Origin: Brevibacillus brevis
GTDB lineage: Bacteria > Bacillota > Bacilli > Brevibacillales > Brevibacillaceae
Length of the DNA: 64,000 bases
Assembly (NCBI RefSeq): GCF_031583145.1
Contig: NZ_CP134050.1
Span: 1,822,501 to 1,886,500, forward strand
Reading direction: 5' to 3'
Shown here piece by piece: positions 42,177-51,452 of this stretch. The notes under the pieces are model-generated. The model was not told the DNA's origin. It was given only the letters and a program-made list of their open reading frames with translations, and did not search any database. The position numbers and the translations under genes were made by a program. Position 1 is the stretch's first letter. Each line of letters starts with the position of its first letter.

Positions 42177-43115
42177 ACGAGAGTCATTCCGATCAAACTG
42201 ACCACGAATTTTGCAAAAGGAAATGTAAACGCATTCATTTTGCTTGAAGAGCCTGTGACCTTGGTGGATACCGGGACGCATTGGCCGGCATCCGTTCAGG
42301 AGCTGCGGGCAGGCCTCGACGCTGTGGGCCTCACTTTTGGGGATGTGGAGCAAATCGTCGTCACTCACATGCACACCGACCATTACGGAGGGGTTCAGGC
42401 GATTCTTCAGGAAACGGAAGCGGCCGTCTTCGTGCACAGTCAGGCGAAACGGGCATTGACGGACGGACAGGAGGAATTCGCCCGGACGGAAAGCTTCATG
42501 CAATCATTTATCAGGGAGTGCGGTGCGGCCCACATCTTGAACCGCGAGCGGAAGTACCACCCGGAAGAGTGGCGGGACGTGCGTTATCTGGAAGACGGCG
42601 ACACGATCGCAGCGGGGGGCAGGGATTGGAGCATTCTGCATACGCCGGGCCATAGCCAGTCGGACATCTGCCTGTGGGATCAGGCGTCGGGCGATGCGAT
42701 CGTCGGGGATTTTCTCCTGCAGGAGATCTCCTCCAACGCCTTTATCGTTCCGCCGGAGCCGCCGAGCGGAGAGCGGCCCAAGCCGCTTTTGCAGATGAGA
42801 GAGTCGTTTTCGCGGGTATACGATATGCCGTTTGCGACGGTATATCCGGGACATGGCGAGCCGTTTGCTGGCCATCAGGGGCTCATTGACCGGCGGCGGG
42901 AGGAGCAGGCGGCGCGATGCGAAAAAATCCTGTCTTTGCTGGCGGAGCAGCCGCGGACGGTCCTGAAAATATGCAGGGAGCTGTTCCCCTGGCTGAAAGA
43001 AAACGCCTTGTTCCTCGGATTGTCGGAGGTGCAAGGGCATCTGGACTTGCTCGTGGAGCAGGGACGTGCAGCGGGAGAGCCACACGAAGGCATTCTGTGG
43101 TATTACGCAGTGTAA
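42177..43115 (+). CDS. Metallo-beta-lactamase fold hydrolase, probable ACG start
   Basis: The conserved first strands (RVIPIKLTTNFAKGNVNAFI) are in frame from 42180, but a TGA at 42168 is the last upstream stop and no ATG, GTG or TTG lies between it and 42240. ACG at 42177 is nine bases after GGGAGGGGG, where a start is expected, so I annotate ACG; a frameshift or mutated ATG is the alternative. The 312-residue product has VTHMHTDHYGG (zinc motif HxHxDH), LHTPGHSQSDICL and VYPGHGEP. Such proteins hydrolyse esters, thioesters or lactones. First gene of the sigma-54 operon. Confidence 0.85.
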   Translation, partial: TRVIPIKLTTNFAKGNVNAFILLEEPVTLVDTGTHWPASVQELRAGLDAVGLTFGDVEQIVVTHMHTDHYGGVQAILQETEAAVFVHSQAKRALTDGQEEFARTESFMQSFIRECGAAHILNRERKYHPEEWRDVRYLEDGDTIAAGGRDWSILHTPGHSQSDICLWDQASGDAIVGDFLLQEISSNAFIVPPEPPSGERPKPLLQMRESFSRVYDMPFATVYPGHGEPFAGHQGLIDRRREEQAARCEKILSLLAEQPRTVLKICRELFPWLKENALFLGLSEVQGHLDLLVEQGRAAGEPHEGILWYYAV

Positions 43116-43136
43116 AACGAGGGAGGTAGGCAGCGA

Positions 43137-43895
43137 ATGAGTCGATTGCAAGGGAAAGTAGCCATCGTCACCGGTGCGGGACGCGGGATTGGGGCCGCGA
43201 CAGCCAAGCGGCTGGCGCAGGATGGCGCCAAGGTAGGCGTGCTGGATCTGAAAGAGGAAGCGTGTCTGGAGGTCGTGGAGCAGATCCAGGCGGCTGGCGG
43301 AGAAGCAGTCGCGGTCGGATGCAACGTGGCAGTCGCCGAGGAAGTGGAGCAGGCGGTCGAAAAAGTGGTAGGCCACTTCGGGAGACTCGACATTCTGGTG
43401 AACAATGCCGGTGTCTTGCGCGACAATCTGCTGTTCAAAATGTCCGAGGACGACTGGGATACCGTGATGAACGTCCATTTGAAAGGCAGCTTTTTGGCGA
43501 GCAGAGCGGCGCAAAAGCACATGGTGAAGCAAGGCTACGGAAAGATCGTCAATACGAGCAGCACGTCCGCCCTCGGCAATCGCGGTCAGGCCAACTACTC
43601 GGCGGCAAAGGCAGGGCTGCAAGGCTTTACGAAAACGCTCGCCATCGAGCTGGGCCCGTTCAACATCAACGTGAACGCAGTCGCCCCCGGCTTTATCGCG
43701 ACAGACATGACCCGTGCGACTGCCGAGAGAATCGGCATCGATTTTGAGGAAAACAAGAAGCTGGCTTCCGAACGGATCCCGCTCCGAAGGGTAGGCCAGC
43801 CGGAGGATGTGGCGAATGTGGTCGCTTTCCTCGTCAGCGACGACGCGAGCTACGTATCCGGACAGGTCATTTACGTAAACGGCGGGAGCCGCTAG
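43137..43895 (+). CDS. SDR family dehydrogenase (FabG / 3-hydroxyacyl-CoA dehydrogenase type)
   Basis: A 252-residue classical short-chain dehydrogenase: cofactor loop TGAGRGIGAATAKRL, NNAGVLRDN, catalytic Ser in NTSSTSALGNRGQANYSAAK with YSAAK holding Tyr and Lys, and the C-terminal YVSGQVIYVNGGSR. In this operon it most likely oxidises the 3-hydroxyacyl-CoA made by the MaoC-type hydratase, taking the place of the usual FadB-type enzyme (inference). GAGGGAGGTAGG gives a good ribosome site; 21 bases after the preceding gene. Confidence 0.92.
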   Translation: MSRLQGKVAIVTGAGRGIGAATAKRLAQDGAKVGVLDLKEEACLEVVEQIQAAGGEAVAVGCNVAVAEEVEQAVEKVVGHFGRLDILVNNAGVLRDNLLFKMSEDDWDTVMNVHLKGSFLASRAAQKHMVKQGYGKIVNTSSTSALGNRGQANYSAAKAGLQGFTKTLAIELGPFNINVNAVAPGFIATDMTRATAERIGIDFEENKKLASERIPLRRVGQPEDVANVVAFLVSDDASYVSGQVIYVNGGSR

Positions 43896-43948
43896 GCGAC
43901 AGAGCCAGACAATCCAACCAACCAAATTACCGTTAGGGGGATGCAAAC

Positions 43949-45118
43949 ATGGACTTCACGTTGAGCGACGAACAAAAAATGGTACAAAAAACCGTGCGTG
44001 ACTTCGTCCAGCGCGAGCTGATGCCGCTGGAGCAGCAGGTGCTCCGCAACGAGCGCGAAGGCAGGGAAGGAATCACCAAGGAAGAGATCCGGCAAATCCG
44101 CCAAAAAGCGAAAGAAGCAGGCTTCTGGGGAATCAATACGCCCGAGGAATACGGCGGTGCCAACCTGGGGCCGGTCATGACGGCACTCATTACGATGGAG
44201 CTGGGCCGCACTTTCGTTCCGTTCAGCTTCGGAGGTTCGGCCGACAACATTCTGTACTACTGCAACGAAGAGCAAAAGAAGCGCTACCTCATCCCTACCA
44301 TTGAGGGAGAGCGCCGTTCCTGCTTTGCCCTGACCGAGCCAGGAGCCGGCTCCGACGCTGCGAACATCAAGATGTCGGCAGTGAAAGACGGCAACGAATG
44401 GATCCTGAACGGCGAAAAAGTATTCATCACCAACGGCAACGAGGCCGATTTCGCGATGGTGTTCGCCGTGACGGACAAGGAAAAAGGAGCGCGCGGCGGC
44501 GTGACCTGCTTCCTCGTCGACCGCGACATGGGCTGGAGATCGGAGCCGATCCATACGATGGGCGAGTGGGGACCGGCCTCCCTGGTCTTTGACAATGTGC
44601 GAGTGCCGGAGGAAAACATCCTGGGCGAACTCGGCAAAGGCTTTGAGCTGGGGATGAAGTGGATCGGCCAAGGCCGCTGGGTCATTCCGGCACGTGCCGT
44701 GGGCGCAGCGGAGCGGCTTTTGCAGATGGGGATCGACTACGCCAATACGCGACATACGTTCGGCAAGCCGATCGCAGAGCGTCAGGCGATCCAATGGATG
44801 ATCGCAGATTCTGCGGTCGAGATCGAAGCGACCCGCTGGATCGTGCTGCGCGCAGCCTGGATGGCGGAAAACGGACTGGACGCCCGCCATCAGTCTTCCA
44901 TCGCCAAGCTGTACGGCTCCAACATGGCCGACCGCGTCGTCGACCGCGTCCTGCAAATCCACGGAGGCATGGGCTACACGAAGGAGCTGCCAATCGAGCG
45001 CTGGTACCGCGAAATTCGCTTGTGGCGCATCTTTGAGGGCACCGATGAAATCCAGCGCTACATCATTTCGCGCAACCTGCTGAAAGGCAACGTCAAAGTA
45101 GGCGAGCTGCTGGCGTGA
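43949..45118 (+). CDS. Acyl-CoA dehydrogenase
   Basis: A 389-residue FAD enzyme of normal length: FALTEPGAGSDAANIKMSAV, NGEKVFITNGNEADFAMVFA, RHTFGKPIAERQAIQWMIAD, HGGMGYTKELPIERWYREI, and IFEGTDEIQRYIISRNLL where the Glu of EGT is the usual catalytic base. It introduces the 2,3 double bond of an acyl-CoA and passes electrons to the EtfBA pair encoded downstream. AGGGGG precedes ATG at 43949. Confidence 0.95.
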   Translation: MDFTLSDEQKMVQKTVRDFVQRELMPLEQQVLRNEREGREGITKEEIRQIRQKAKEAGFWGINTPEEYGGANLGPVMTALITMELGRTFVPFSFGGSADNILYYCNEEQKKRYLIPTIEGERRSCFALTEPGAGSDAANIKMSAVKDGNEWILNGEKVFITNGNEADFAMVFAVTDKEKGARGGVTCFLVDRDMGWRSEPIHTMGEWGPASLVFDNVRVPEENILGELGKGFELGMKWIGQGRWVIPARAVGAAERLLQMGIDYANTRHTFGKPIAERQAIQWMIADSAVEIEATRWIVLRAAWMAENGLDARHQSSIAKLYGSNMADRVVDRVLQIHGGMGYTKELPIERWYREIRLWRIFEGTDEIQRYIISRNLLKGNVKVGELLA

Positions 45119-45158
45119 CGGCGGACGGCAATTTCGATACGACAAGGAGGGGTAAGGC

Positions 45159-45587
45159 ATGCTGATCGATCCGAAAGTTGTAGGCAGTACCAGCGAAGCG
45201 ACGCTGGTCGAGGTGGAAAAGGGAGCGATCCGGGCATTCGCCCATGCCATCGGGGACGACAATCCGCTGTGTACGGACGAAGGTTTTGCCCGTGCCCATG
45301 GTTACGCCAGCCTCGTGGCGCCACCCACGTTTCCTACCACGTTTCGCATTCCGAATCCAAACGTGCGCTTTGAACTGAGCCGCGTGCTGCACGGCGGGCA
45401 AGAGTACAGATATACGCGGCCGATCGTCGCGGGCGATGTGCTGCGCTGTGTCAGCCGCGTGGCGGACGTATACGAGAGAGAGGGCAAGCAGGGCGGAAAG
45501 ATGACCTTTCTCGTGACGGAAGTCCGAGGGGAAGACTTGGACGGCCAGCTGGTTTTTACCGGAAAAAGCACGGTCATTTTGCGGTGA
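45159..45587 (+). CDS. MaoC-like hydratase subunit (FAS1-like N-terminal type)
   Basis: A 142-residue hotdog protein with EVEKGAIRAFAHAIGDDNPL and LVAPPTFPTTFRIPNP, typical of the N-terminal MaoC-like half that lacks the catalytic Asp/His pair. Such subunits pair with a catalytic MaoC protein, as in mycobacterial HadAB. The partner is the next gene, 15 bases on. Together they should form an R-specific enoyl-CoA hydratase. AAGGAGGGG precedes ATG at 45159. Confidence 0.87.
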   Translation: MLIDPKVVGSTSEATLVEVEKGAIRAFAHAIGDDNPLCTDEGFARAHGYASLVAPPTFPTTFRIPNPNVRFELSRVLHGGQEYRYTRPIVAGDVLRCVSRVADVYEREGKQGGKMTFLVTEVRGEDLDGQLVFTGKSTVILR

Positions 45588-45602
45588 GAGGAGGGATCCC
45601 CC

Positions 45603-46019
45603 ATGCAACAGGTACGGATGGACTGGTCGGGTATCGAGGTCGGGCAGGAGCTGGAACCGCTCGTAAAGCCTGCGATTAGCAAGGTGCAGCTGCTCAAGTA
45701 CGCAGGTGCCTCAGGAGATTTCAACCTGATTCACACGGATGTAGAGACGGCGCGGGAGGTTGGGCTGCCCGGAACGATTGCGCACGGGATGCTGAGTATG
45801 GGCTTTTTGGGTCAGTACGCCGGCATGCTGGCGGGAACGACGGCGTTCGTCAGCGAGCTCAAGGTTCGCTTCGCCGGAATGGTCTTCCCCGGCGATGTGC
45901 TGACCTGCAGGGCAAAGGTGACTGGCAAAGAGGGCGGCAAAATCGTGCTTTCGCTCGCCGTAGAGCGCGAGCCGGGCAAGGCGTTGACCAGCGGGGAAGC
46001 CACATTGACTTTGCGTTAG
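45603..46019 (+). CDS. MaoC family hydratase, catalytic subunit
   Basis: A 138-residue hotdog protein with the hydratase motif SGDFNLIHTDVETAREVGLP followed by IAHGMLSMGFLGQY; Asp and His of this motif are the catalytic pair of R-specific enoyl-CoA hydratases. It follows its likely partner by 15 bases with GAGAGGAGG upstream. The hydratase gives a 3-hydroxyacyl-CoA that the SDR at 43137 could oxidise. Confidence 0.9.
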   Translation: MQQVRMDWSGIEVGQELEPLVKPAISKVQLLKYAGASGDFNLIHTDVETAREVGLPGTIAHGMLSMGFLGQYAGMLAGTTAFVSELKVRFAGMVFPGDVLTCRAKVTGKEGGKIVLSLAVEREPGKALTSGEATLTLR

Positions 46020-46061
46020 AGAGAAGCAGAAAAACGCGCTTCGGGGATAGGAGTGGACGCG

Positions 46062-47255
46062 ATGCCGACGACTGTGCTGTTTCTGATGTCCACGATGTTT
46101 ATTGCCAATATCGGATTCGGGATTATCCTGCCGACACTCCCGTTCTTGTCCAGGCATGTAGGGGCCAGCACATTTGAGCTGGGCCTGGCTCTGTCTGCCT
46201 TCGCGATTGCCCAGCTGCTGTTCAGTTCGTTTTGGGGGGCGTTGTCCGATCGGGTGGGAAAACGGCCGGTCCTGATCCTGGGCATTGTCGGATACGGAGT
46301 GACCTCGGCGCTCGTCGGGCTGTCGCCCCACGTGTGGGTACTGCTCCTGCTGCGGTTTCTGTCGGGGGCGCTTTGCTCCGCCGTAATGCCGTCGTCGCTG
46401 AGTCTGGCAGCCGCGGCGTCCAAACCGGAAATGAGGCCGCGCGTCATGGCGTACATGGGATCTGTCAACGGGATTGGCTTTATCGTCGGTCCGCCGCTGG
46501 GCGCTTTTTTGAGTGTGTTCGGGCTGCAGGTGCCGTTTGCGGCTGTCGGGTTCTTGTCGGTGCTAAACGGCATTGTCGCTTTTTGGCTGCTGCCGGCAGA
46601 GGCTCCTGCGGCAAAGGCAGGCGGAGGGGCGCGGCTTTCTCCATGGGCCTTCCTGCAAGTGGGAAACCATTTGTCTGCGATGTTCAACCGCACGATTGCG
46701 CCGTTTCTGGGAGGAACGCTTGCTTTCACCACGGCGGATGCGACGATCACGTCCACCCTGTCCTTTTTTCTGACGGATACATTGCATTCCACACAGGCGA
46801 TGGCGGGTTGGGCGTTCATGGTCAACGGCGGAGTGGGTGCCATGATCCAGATGGCGATGTTCTCGATGATGTATCAGAAGTGGGGAGAGAGGGCGACGAT
46901 CGTCACGGGTTTTCTGTTCGGTTCGCTCGGCTATTTGACGCTCGGGCTGTCCACCAATGTGGGCTGGGTATTCGTGGCGATTACGCTCTTGGCCTTTTGT
47001 CGGGGTTTTGCATTTCCGGCAATGACCTCTGCGATCTCTCTTCGGACGACGGTTCATTCGCAGGGAAGCAGTTTTGGATCTCAGATGACCTTCAACAGTT
47101 TGGGAAGAACGATTGGTCCGTTGATAGCCGGCTGGTTGTTTGCCTATCACGAGCGTTTTCCGTATTTCTTTGCCTGCGCTTTGCTCCTTTTGGCCGTACT
47201 TATGATCCGGGTGGGCGTCAAAGAAAAGCTGTCTGCAAGAGCGGAGCAGGCGTGA
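46062..47255 (+). CDS. MFS transporter, TetA/YfmO-like
   Basis: A 397-residue 12-segment MFS protein: FGIILPTLPFLSRHVGAS, FWGALSDRVGKRPVLILG (motif A), and VNGIGFIVGPPLGAFL (motif C, seen in antiporters). It may export a toxic intermediate or import the substrate. ATG at 46062 is nine bases after AGGAG; the GTG at 46053 overlaps that site. It lies inside the operon with short gaps on both sides. Confidence 0.88.
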   Translation: MPTTVLFLMSTMFIANIGFGIILPTLPFLSRHVGASTFELGLALSAFAIAQLLFSSFWGALSDRVGKRPVLILGIVGYGVTSALVGLSPHVWVLLLLRFLSGALCSAVMPSSLSLAAAASKPEMRPRVMAYMGSVNGIGFIVGPPLGAFLSVFGLQVPFAAVGFLSVLNGIVAFWLLPAEAPAAKAGGGARLSPWAFLQVGNHLSAMFNRTIAPFLGGTLAFTTADATITSTLSFFLTDTLHSTQAMAGWAFMVNGGVGAMIQMAMFSMMYQKWGERATIVTGFLFGSLGYLTLGLSTNVGWVFVAITLLAFCRGFAFPAMTSAISLRTTVHSQGSSFGSQMTFNSLGRTIGPLIAGWLFAYHERFPYFFACALLLLAVLMIRVGVKEKLSARAEQA

Positions 47256-47283
47256 GGAAGGATGATTTGAAGGAGGAGAGATC

Positions 47284-48609
47284 ATGTCGAGAGGTGGAGC
47301 TTTTCTTTCCCGTAGGCTAGATACGTATCCGACGGGAGGTTTTCGGATTTGGCTGTTGTTCATTGCCATCCTGGCGAACTTTATTGCCTCTTATGAATCG
47401 CAGATTGCTCCCGTGCTTCCGCTCTTGCTGAACGATCTCCACATGGATTTGCATCAATACGGCATCTTGTCCGCCATTTGTATCCTCGCGGCGGCATTGT
47501 CCTCCCTGGTTTTCGGCCCGTTGGCGGACCGTCACGGCCGCGTCCTGTTCCTCGTCCCGAGCCTGTTTTTGACGGCAGTCTGCGTCTACGGCATGGCTTT
47601 CGTGGAGACGATCTCCCAGCTGTTTGTGCTTCGCGTGGTCTTATCCTTCGTTGATGGCGTCGCATTCGGTTTGACGGCAGGACTCGTCCGCGACTTTTCA
47701 CCGCGGATGGGACGTGCGCTGGCATACGGCTTCTGGACGTTTGGTCCGGTGGGCTCCAACTTTTTCGCCGCCGCGATCGCGGGCTGGACTCTCCCGATCT
47801 ACGGCCACTGGCAATCCCAGTTTTACATCGCCGGTACCGTCGCCCTCGTATCCTCACTCGTCATCCTGTTCACCATTCGCGACCTTTCTCCGCGGCTGCG
47901 GGCCCAAATCATTCACTCGAAGGAGACGATGAAAGAGATCAACAAGAAGGCAGCGCTTGATGAGAAGAAGGAAGAAGGCTCCCTGATGCTGCAGGTTTTG
48001 AAGGTCCCCCACCTGTGGCTGTCGAGCATCGGCATTTCGCTCTTTTTGCTCACCTATTTTACGATGGCCAGCTTCGGGCCCAAAATCCTGGTCGACTCCT
48101 TTGGATTTGAAGCGCATCAGGCTGCGGGCATTTCCAAGTACTTCTGGTTCCTGAACCTGCTCACGCTGCTTGTAGCCGGCTGGGTATCAGACCGGCTGCA
48201 GCTGCGCAAGATCGTCTCGCTTACGGGAGCTGTACTCTTTGCCGTTTACATGATTTACTTCGTCAGCCTGTTCGGCACCGACGTCAGCGAAGGGGCCATG
48301 ATCGTCTACGTCTCGATCCTGGGCGGCCTCATGGGTGTGACGTACGGACCGTGGAATGCGCTGTTCTCGGAGAATGTCGAGGACGTGAAAGCATCGCTGC
48401 AGTCGTCCGCATGGGGATTGCACGGCGCGATCATACGCGTGGTGCCGGTCATCATGAACCTCGTTCTGCCTTCCGTCGTCGCCTCGGGCGGGTGGAGCAC
48501 ATGGGTCGCCGTCGCGGTGGCGGTCGGAGTCATCATCTACATTCCGCTGCTCTTTATGACAAAAGGTCCATGGCTGTCCAAGAAGCAGGCGGAAGCCGTG
48601 GCGCAGTAG
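47284..48609 (+). CDS. MFS transporter (second paralogue, cf. 33640)
   Basis: A 441-residue MFS protein closely related to the one at 33640: RRLDTYPTGGFRIWLLF, YESQIAPVLPLLL, FGPLADRHGRVLFLVPSLFL, LVRDFSPRMGRALAYGFW and VSDRLQLRKIVSL are shared features. The middle loop is shorter here. AAGGAGGAG precedes ATG at 47284. Its place in the operon argues for uptake of the substrate or a related acid (inference). Confidence 0.88.
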   Translation: MSRGGAFLSRRLDTYPTGGFRIWLLFIAILANFIASYESQIAPVLPLLLNDLHMDLHQYGILSAICILAAALSSLVFGPLADRHGRVLFLVPSLFLTAVCVYGMAFVETISQLFVLRVVLSFVDGVAFGLTAGLVRDFSPRMGRALAYGFWTFGPVGSNFFAAAIAGWTLPIYGHWQSQFYIAGTVALVSSLVILFTIRDLSPRLRAQIIHSKETMKEINKKAALDEKKEEGSLMLQVLKVPHLWLSSIGISLFLLTYFTMASFGPKILVDSFGFEAHQAAGISKYFWFLNLLTLLVAGWVSDRLQLRKIVSLTGAVLFAVYMIYFVSLFGTDVSEGAMIVYVSILGGLMGVTYGPWNALFSENVEDVKASLQSSAWGLHGAIIRVVPVIMNLVLPSVVASGGWSTWVAVAVAVGVIIYIPLLFMTKGPWLSKKQAEAVAQ

Positions 48610-48657
48610 CCTTGGCCTTGCAAATCGGGCACGTTTTTGGAGAGGAGAGAAACCGTC

Positions 48658-49422
48658 ATGAACATCTTCGTCTTGTTGAAGCAGACGTTTGACACGGAAG
48701 AAAAAATCGTGATACAAAGCGGCCTCATCCAGGAGGACGGCGTGAAATTCATCATCAATCCGTACGACGAGTACGCCATCGAGGAAGCCATCCGCATCAA
48801 GGAGCAGCACGGCGGCGAAGTGACAGTGGTCACGGTTGGCCCACAGCGGGCGGAGGAAGCCCTCCGGACGGCTTTGGCGATGGGAGCGGACCGCGCGATC
48901 TTGATTCATCAGGCCGACGCGGCGGACGAACACGTGACAGCCAGTCTGATTGCGGCAAGCATCAAGGATCGTCCTTTCGACCTGATTTTGGGCGGCAACA
49001 TGGCTGTCGATTCCGGTGCGGGCCAGGTGGCAATTCGGGTGGCCGAACTGCTGGGAATTCCTCATGTCTCGACGATCACCAAGCTGAGCATCGACGAGGG
49101 TGCAGCCACCCTGGAACGCGATGTGGAAGGCGATCTGGAGACGGTCCAAGTCGGTCTTCCCTTTCTCGCGACAGCACAGCAAGGGCTGAACGAACCGCGA
49201 TACCCTTCGCTGCCGGGGATCATGAAAGCGAAGAAAAAGCCTGTGGAGCATATCGAGGCCGCCGATCTGGTGCTGGAAGCAGGTACTCAGACAGCGAAAA
49301 CAGCCGTGATTGAGCAGTATTTGCCAGCGAAGAAACAGGCTGGCCGGGTCCTCAGCGGGGACATTTCCGCCCAGGCAATCGAGCTGGTCACGCTGCTGCG
49401 CACCGAAGCCAAAGTGCTATAG
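48658..49422 (+). CDS. etfB: Electron transfer flavoprotein beta subunit
   Basis: A 254-residue EtfB: NIFVLLKQTFDTEEKI, NPYDEYAIEEAIRIKEQHGG, LILGGNMAVDSGAGQVAIRV and the signature-like GLNEPRYPSLPGIMKAKKKP. Together with EtfA it takes electrons from the acyl-CoA dehydrogenase and delivers them to the quinone pool. GGAGAGGAGAG gives the ribosome site for ATG at 48658. A dedicated Etf pair in a pathway operon is common for specialised acyl-CoA oxidation. Confidence 0.94.
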   Translation: MNIFVLLKQTFDTEEKIVIQSGLIQEDGVKFIINPYDEYAIEEAIRIKEQHGGEVTVVTVGPQRAEEALRTALAMGADRAILIHQADAADEHVTASLIAASIKDRPFDLILGGNMAVDSGAGQVAIRVAELLGIPHVSTITKLSIDEGAATLERDVEGDLETVQVGLPFLATAQQGLNEPRYPSLPGIMKAKKKPVEHIEAADLVLEAGTQTAKTAVIEQYLPAKKQAGRVLSGDISAQAIELVTLLRTEAKVL

Positions 49423-49440
49423 AGACAGGAGGAGTGGAAG

Positions 49441-50412
49441 ATGGGAAAACGGATTCTCGTATTGGCGGAAGAAAAAGACGGAAAATTAAGAAATGTTTCT
49501 TTGGAAGCGCTTACGTTGGCGAAGCAGCTCTCCGATGGCGGGGAGGTGCAGGCCGTCCTGTTTTCGGAGCAAGCCGCTGCCTTTCAAGCACAAATCGGGC
49601 AGCACGGAGCGGGCCTCCTCTTTCAGATCGCGGGGGAGGCGTGGAAGTCATATACGCCTGACGCGTACGCGGGGGCGCTGGTCCAGCTGATCGAGCAGGT
49701 GCAACCGGACGTGATCCTGGCGGGCCATACGGCAATCGGAAAAGACGTTGCACCGCGGGTGGCTGCCCGCCTGCAGATCGGGCTCATCTCGGACTGCACC
49801 GGCGTGGATGTTCAGGGCGGGGAGCTCGTCTTCACTCGTCCGATTTACGCAGGGAAGGCATTCCAGAAAAAAGTGTTTCGAGAGGGCACCGTTTTTGCCA
49901 CGCTACGGGCCAACAACTTTGCGGTCGCGGAAGGCGGAGGTGCGGCCAAAATCGTACCGTTCGAGCCTACTGTTCCCGATTTGCGGACCATCGTGCGGGA
50001 AGTCGTACGGAAAACGGCAGGCACAGTGGATTTGAGCGAAGCCAAAATCATCATCTCCGGCGGACGCGGCGTCAAGAGTGCGGAGGGCTTTCGGCCGCTT
50101 GAGGAGCTGGCAGCCGTGCTCGGGGGAGCAGTCGGCGCCTCCAGGGGAGCGTGCGATGCGGGCTATTGCGATTACAGCTTGCAGATCGGCCAGACAGGCA
50201 AGGTAGTGACGCCCGACCTGTACATCGCCTGCGGGATATCCGGTGCGATCCAGCACCTGGCCGGGATGTCGAACGCCAAAGTCATCGTCGCGATCAACAA
50301 AGACCCCGAAGCACCGATCTTCCAGGTGGCTGATTATGGCATCGTCGGCGATTTGTTCGAAGTCGTGCCGCTTTTGACCGAAGAGTGCAGGAAAGCGCTG
50401 CAGATGACGTGA
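49441..50412 (+). CDS. etfA: Electron transfer flavoprotein alpha subunit
   Basis: A 323-residue EtfA. The N-terminal half is the less conserved domain; the C-terminal FAD domain has [59 protein letters not shown] and [20 protein letters not shown]. It starts 18 bases after etfB with ACAGGAGGAG upstream, and forms the heterodimer with it. Confidence 0.95.
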   Translation: MGKRILVLAEEKDGKLRNVSLEALTLAKQLSDGGEVQAVLFSEQAAAFQAQIGQHGAGLLFQIAGEAWKSYTPDAYAGALVQLIEQVQPDVILAGHTAIGKDVAPRVAARLQIGLISDCTGVDVQGGELVFTRPIYAGKAFQKKVFREGTVFATLRANNFAVAEGGGAAKIVPFEPTVPDLRTIVREVVRKTAGTVDLSEAKIIISGGRGVKSAEGFRPLEELAAVLGGAVGASRGACDAGYCDYSLQIGQTGKVVTPDLYIACGISGAIQHLAGMSNAKVIVAINKDPEAPIFQVADYGIVGDLFEVVPLLTEECRKALQMT

Positions 50413-50423
50413 GGGAAGAAGCG

Positions 50424-51452
50424 ATGAGCCATCTGCAGATCGGTCCGATAGAAATTTTCATAGGGGAGAAGCAAAGCCGAACGCCGTATTCGACGTCCCT
50501 GCTGATCAAGGGAAAGGAAGAGGATGCGCTGATCGATTGCGGGGCTGGGCGCCCCGTATTCGATCACCTGAAAAAGGAGCATCGGATCCGCGACATTTAC
50601 CTGACGCATTACCATCTCGACCACATTTGGGGTCTGTACCTGTTTCCCGAAGCCAGAGCGTGGATCAACGGCTGTGACGTCCGCAAGTTCTCCGATCTGG
50701 ATGAGATCGCCAGGGCAAACGGCTACTACGCCATCTTCGGTGAGCAGAAGGCCAAACAGATGATCCGCGAAGAGAGGCAGCCCCGGTCCGGAGAGGAAGC
50801 CGTCAGGGAAAAGATCGCATGGTCGAGCATCCTCGGCGTACAAAAGTCCGTGTATCCGTACGACCGGCCGTTCGAGCTGGCGGGTGTGAAGGCGGTCATG
50901 CTGCACGCGCCCGGTCACTGCGAAGGGTTCTGCTGTCCGTATTTTCCGGAGCACGGCGTCCTGCACGTCGGCGATTTCGATTTGACCTCGTTTGGCCCGT
51001 GGTACAACAATGCGGACAGCGACGTCGACGACATGATCGAGTCGGCAAAACGGACCTTGCTCGTCGACGCAGATACGTACGTCACGTCCCATCAAAAGGG
51101 GGTCGTGGGCCGGGCGGATTACAAGCGGATGCTGGAGACGTACATGGCGATTGTCGACAGACGGGAAGAAAAAGTGCGGAAGGCTGTACGCAGTGGATTG
51201 CCGCCAGAGGATCTCATTTTTCAGGAAGTGTTTTACCTGCACAAAAATGTGCGCGAGACACCGCGCCTGCTGACCTTTGAGAAAATGGGCGTAGCCAAAC
51301 ATCTGCGACGGCTGCTCAAGCATGGCGAACCGATTCACGACTATTACCAGTCGTTCCTGTCGGTACACGGCATGCACGGCGAGTACGTGGACTATTTTTG
51401 GCAGCAGCCGCCAAGCGATCACAAAAATGACACAAGGGAGGGAGTCAAGTGA
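50424..51452 (+). CDS. Metallo-beta-lactamase fold hydrolase (second in operon)
   Basis: A 342-residue MBL protein with zinc motif LTHYHLDHIWG, then HAPGHCEGFCC and HVGDFDLTSFGPWYNN (further zinc ligands), and TSHQKGVV. A C-terminal extension of about 100 residues carries GLPPEDLIFQEVFYLHKN. It differs from the MBL protein at 42177 in length and ending, so it is not a simple duplicate. Possible roles are thioesterase or lactonase. ATG at 50424 follows AGGGAAGAA. Its TGA overlaps the next start by four bases. Confidence 0.88.
   Translation: MSHLQIGPIEIFIGEKQSRTPYSTSLLIKGKEEDALIDCGAGRPVFDHLKKEHRIRDIYLTHYHLDHIWGLYLFPEARAWINGCDVRKFSDLDEIARANGYYAIFGEQKAKQMIREERQPRSGEEAVREKIAWSSILGVQKSVYPYDRPFELAGVKAVMLHAPGHCEGFCCPYFPEHGVLHVGDFDLTSFGPWYNNADSDVDDMIESAKRTLLVDADTYVTSHQKGVVGRADYKRMLETYMAIVDRREEKVRKAVRSGLPPEDLIFQEVFYLHKNVRETPRLLTFEKMGVAKHLRRLLKHGEPIHDYYQSFLSVHGMHGEYVDYFWQQPPSDHKNDTREGVK

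Noticed and set aside
42240..42242. TTG at 42240 as start of the first MBL gene
   Set aside because: It has no ribosome site and would delete about 21 conserved residues of the MBL fold.
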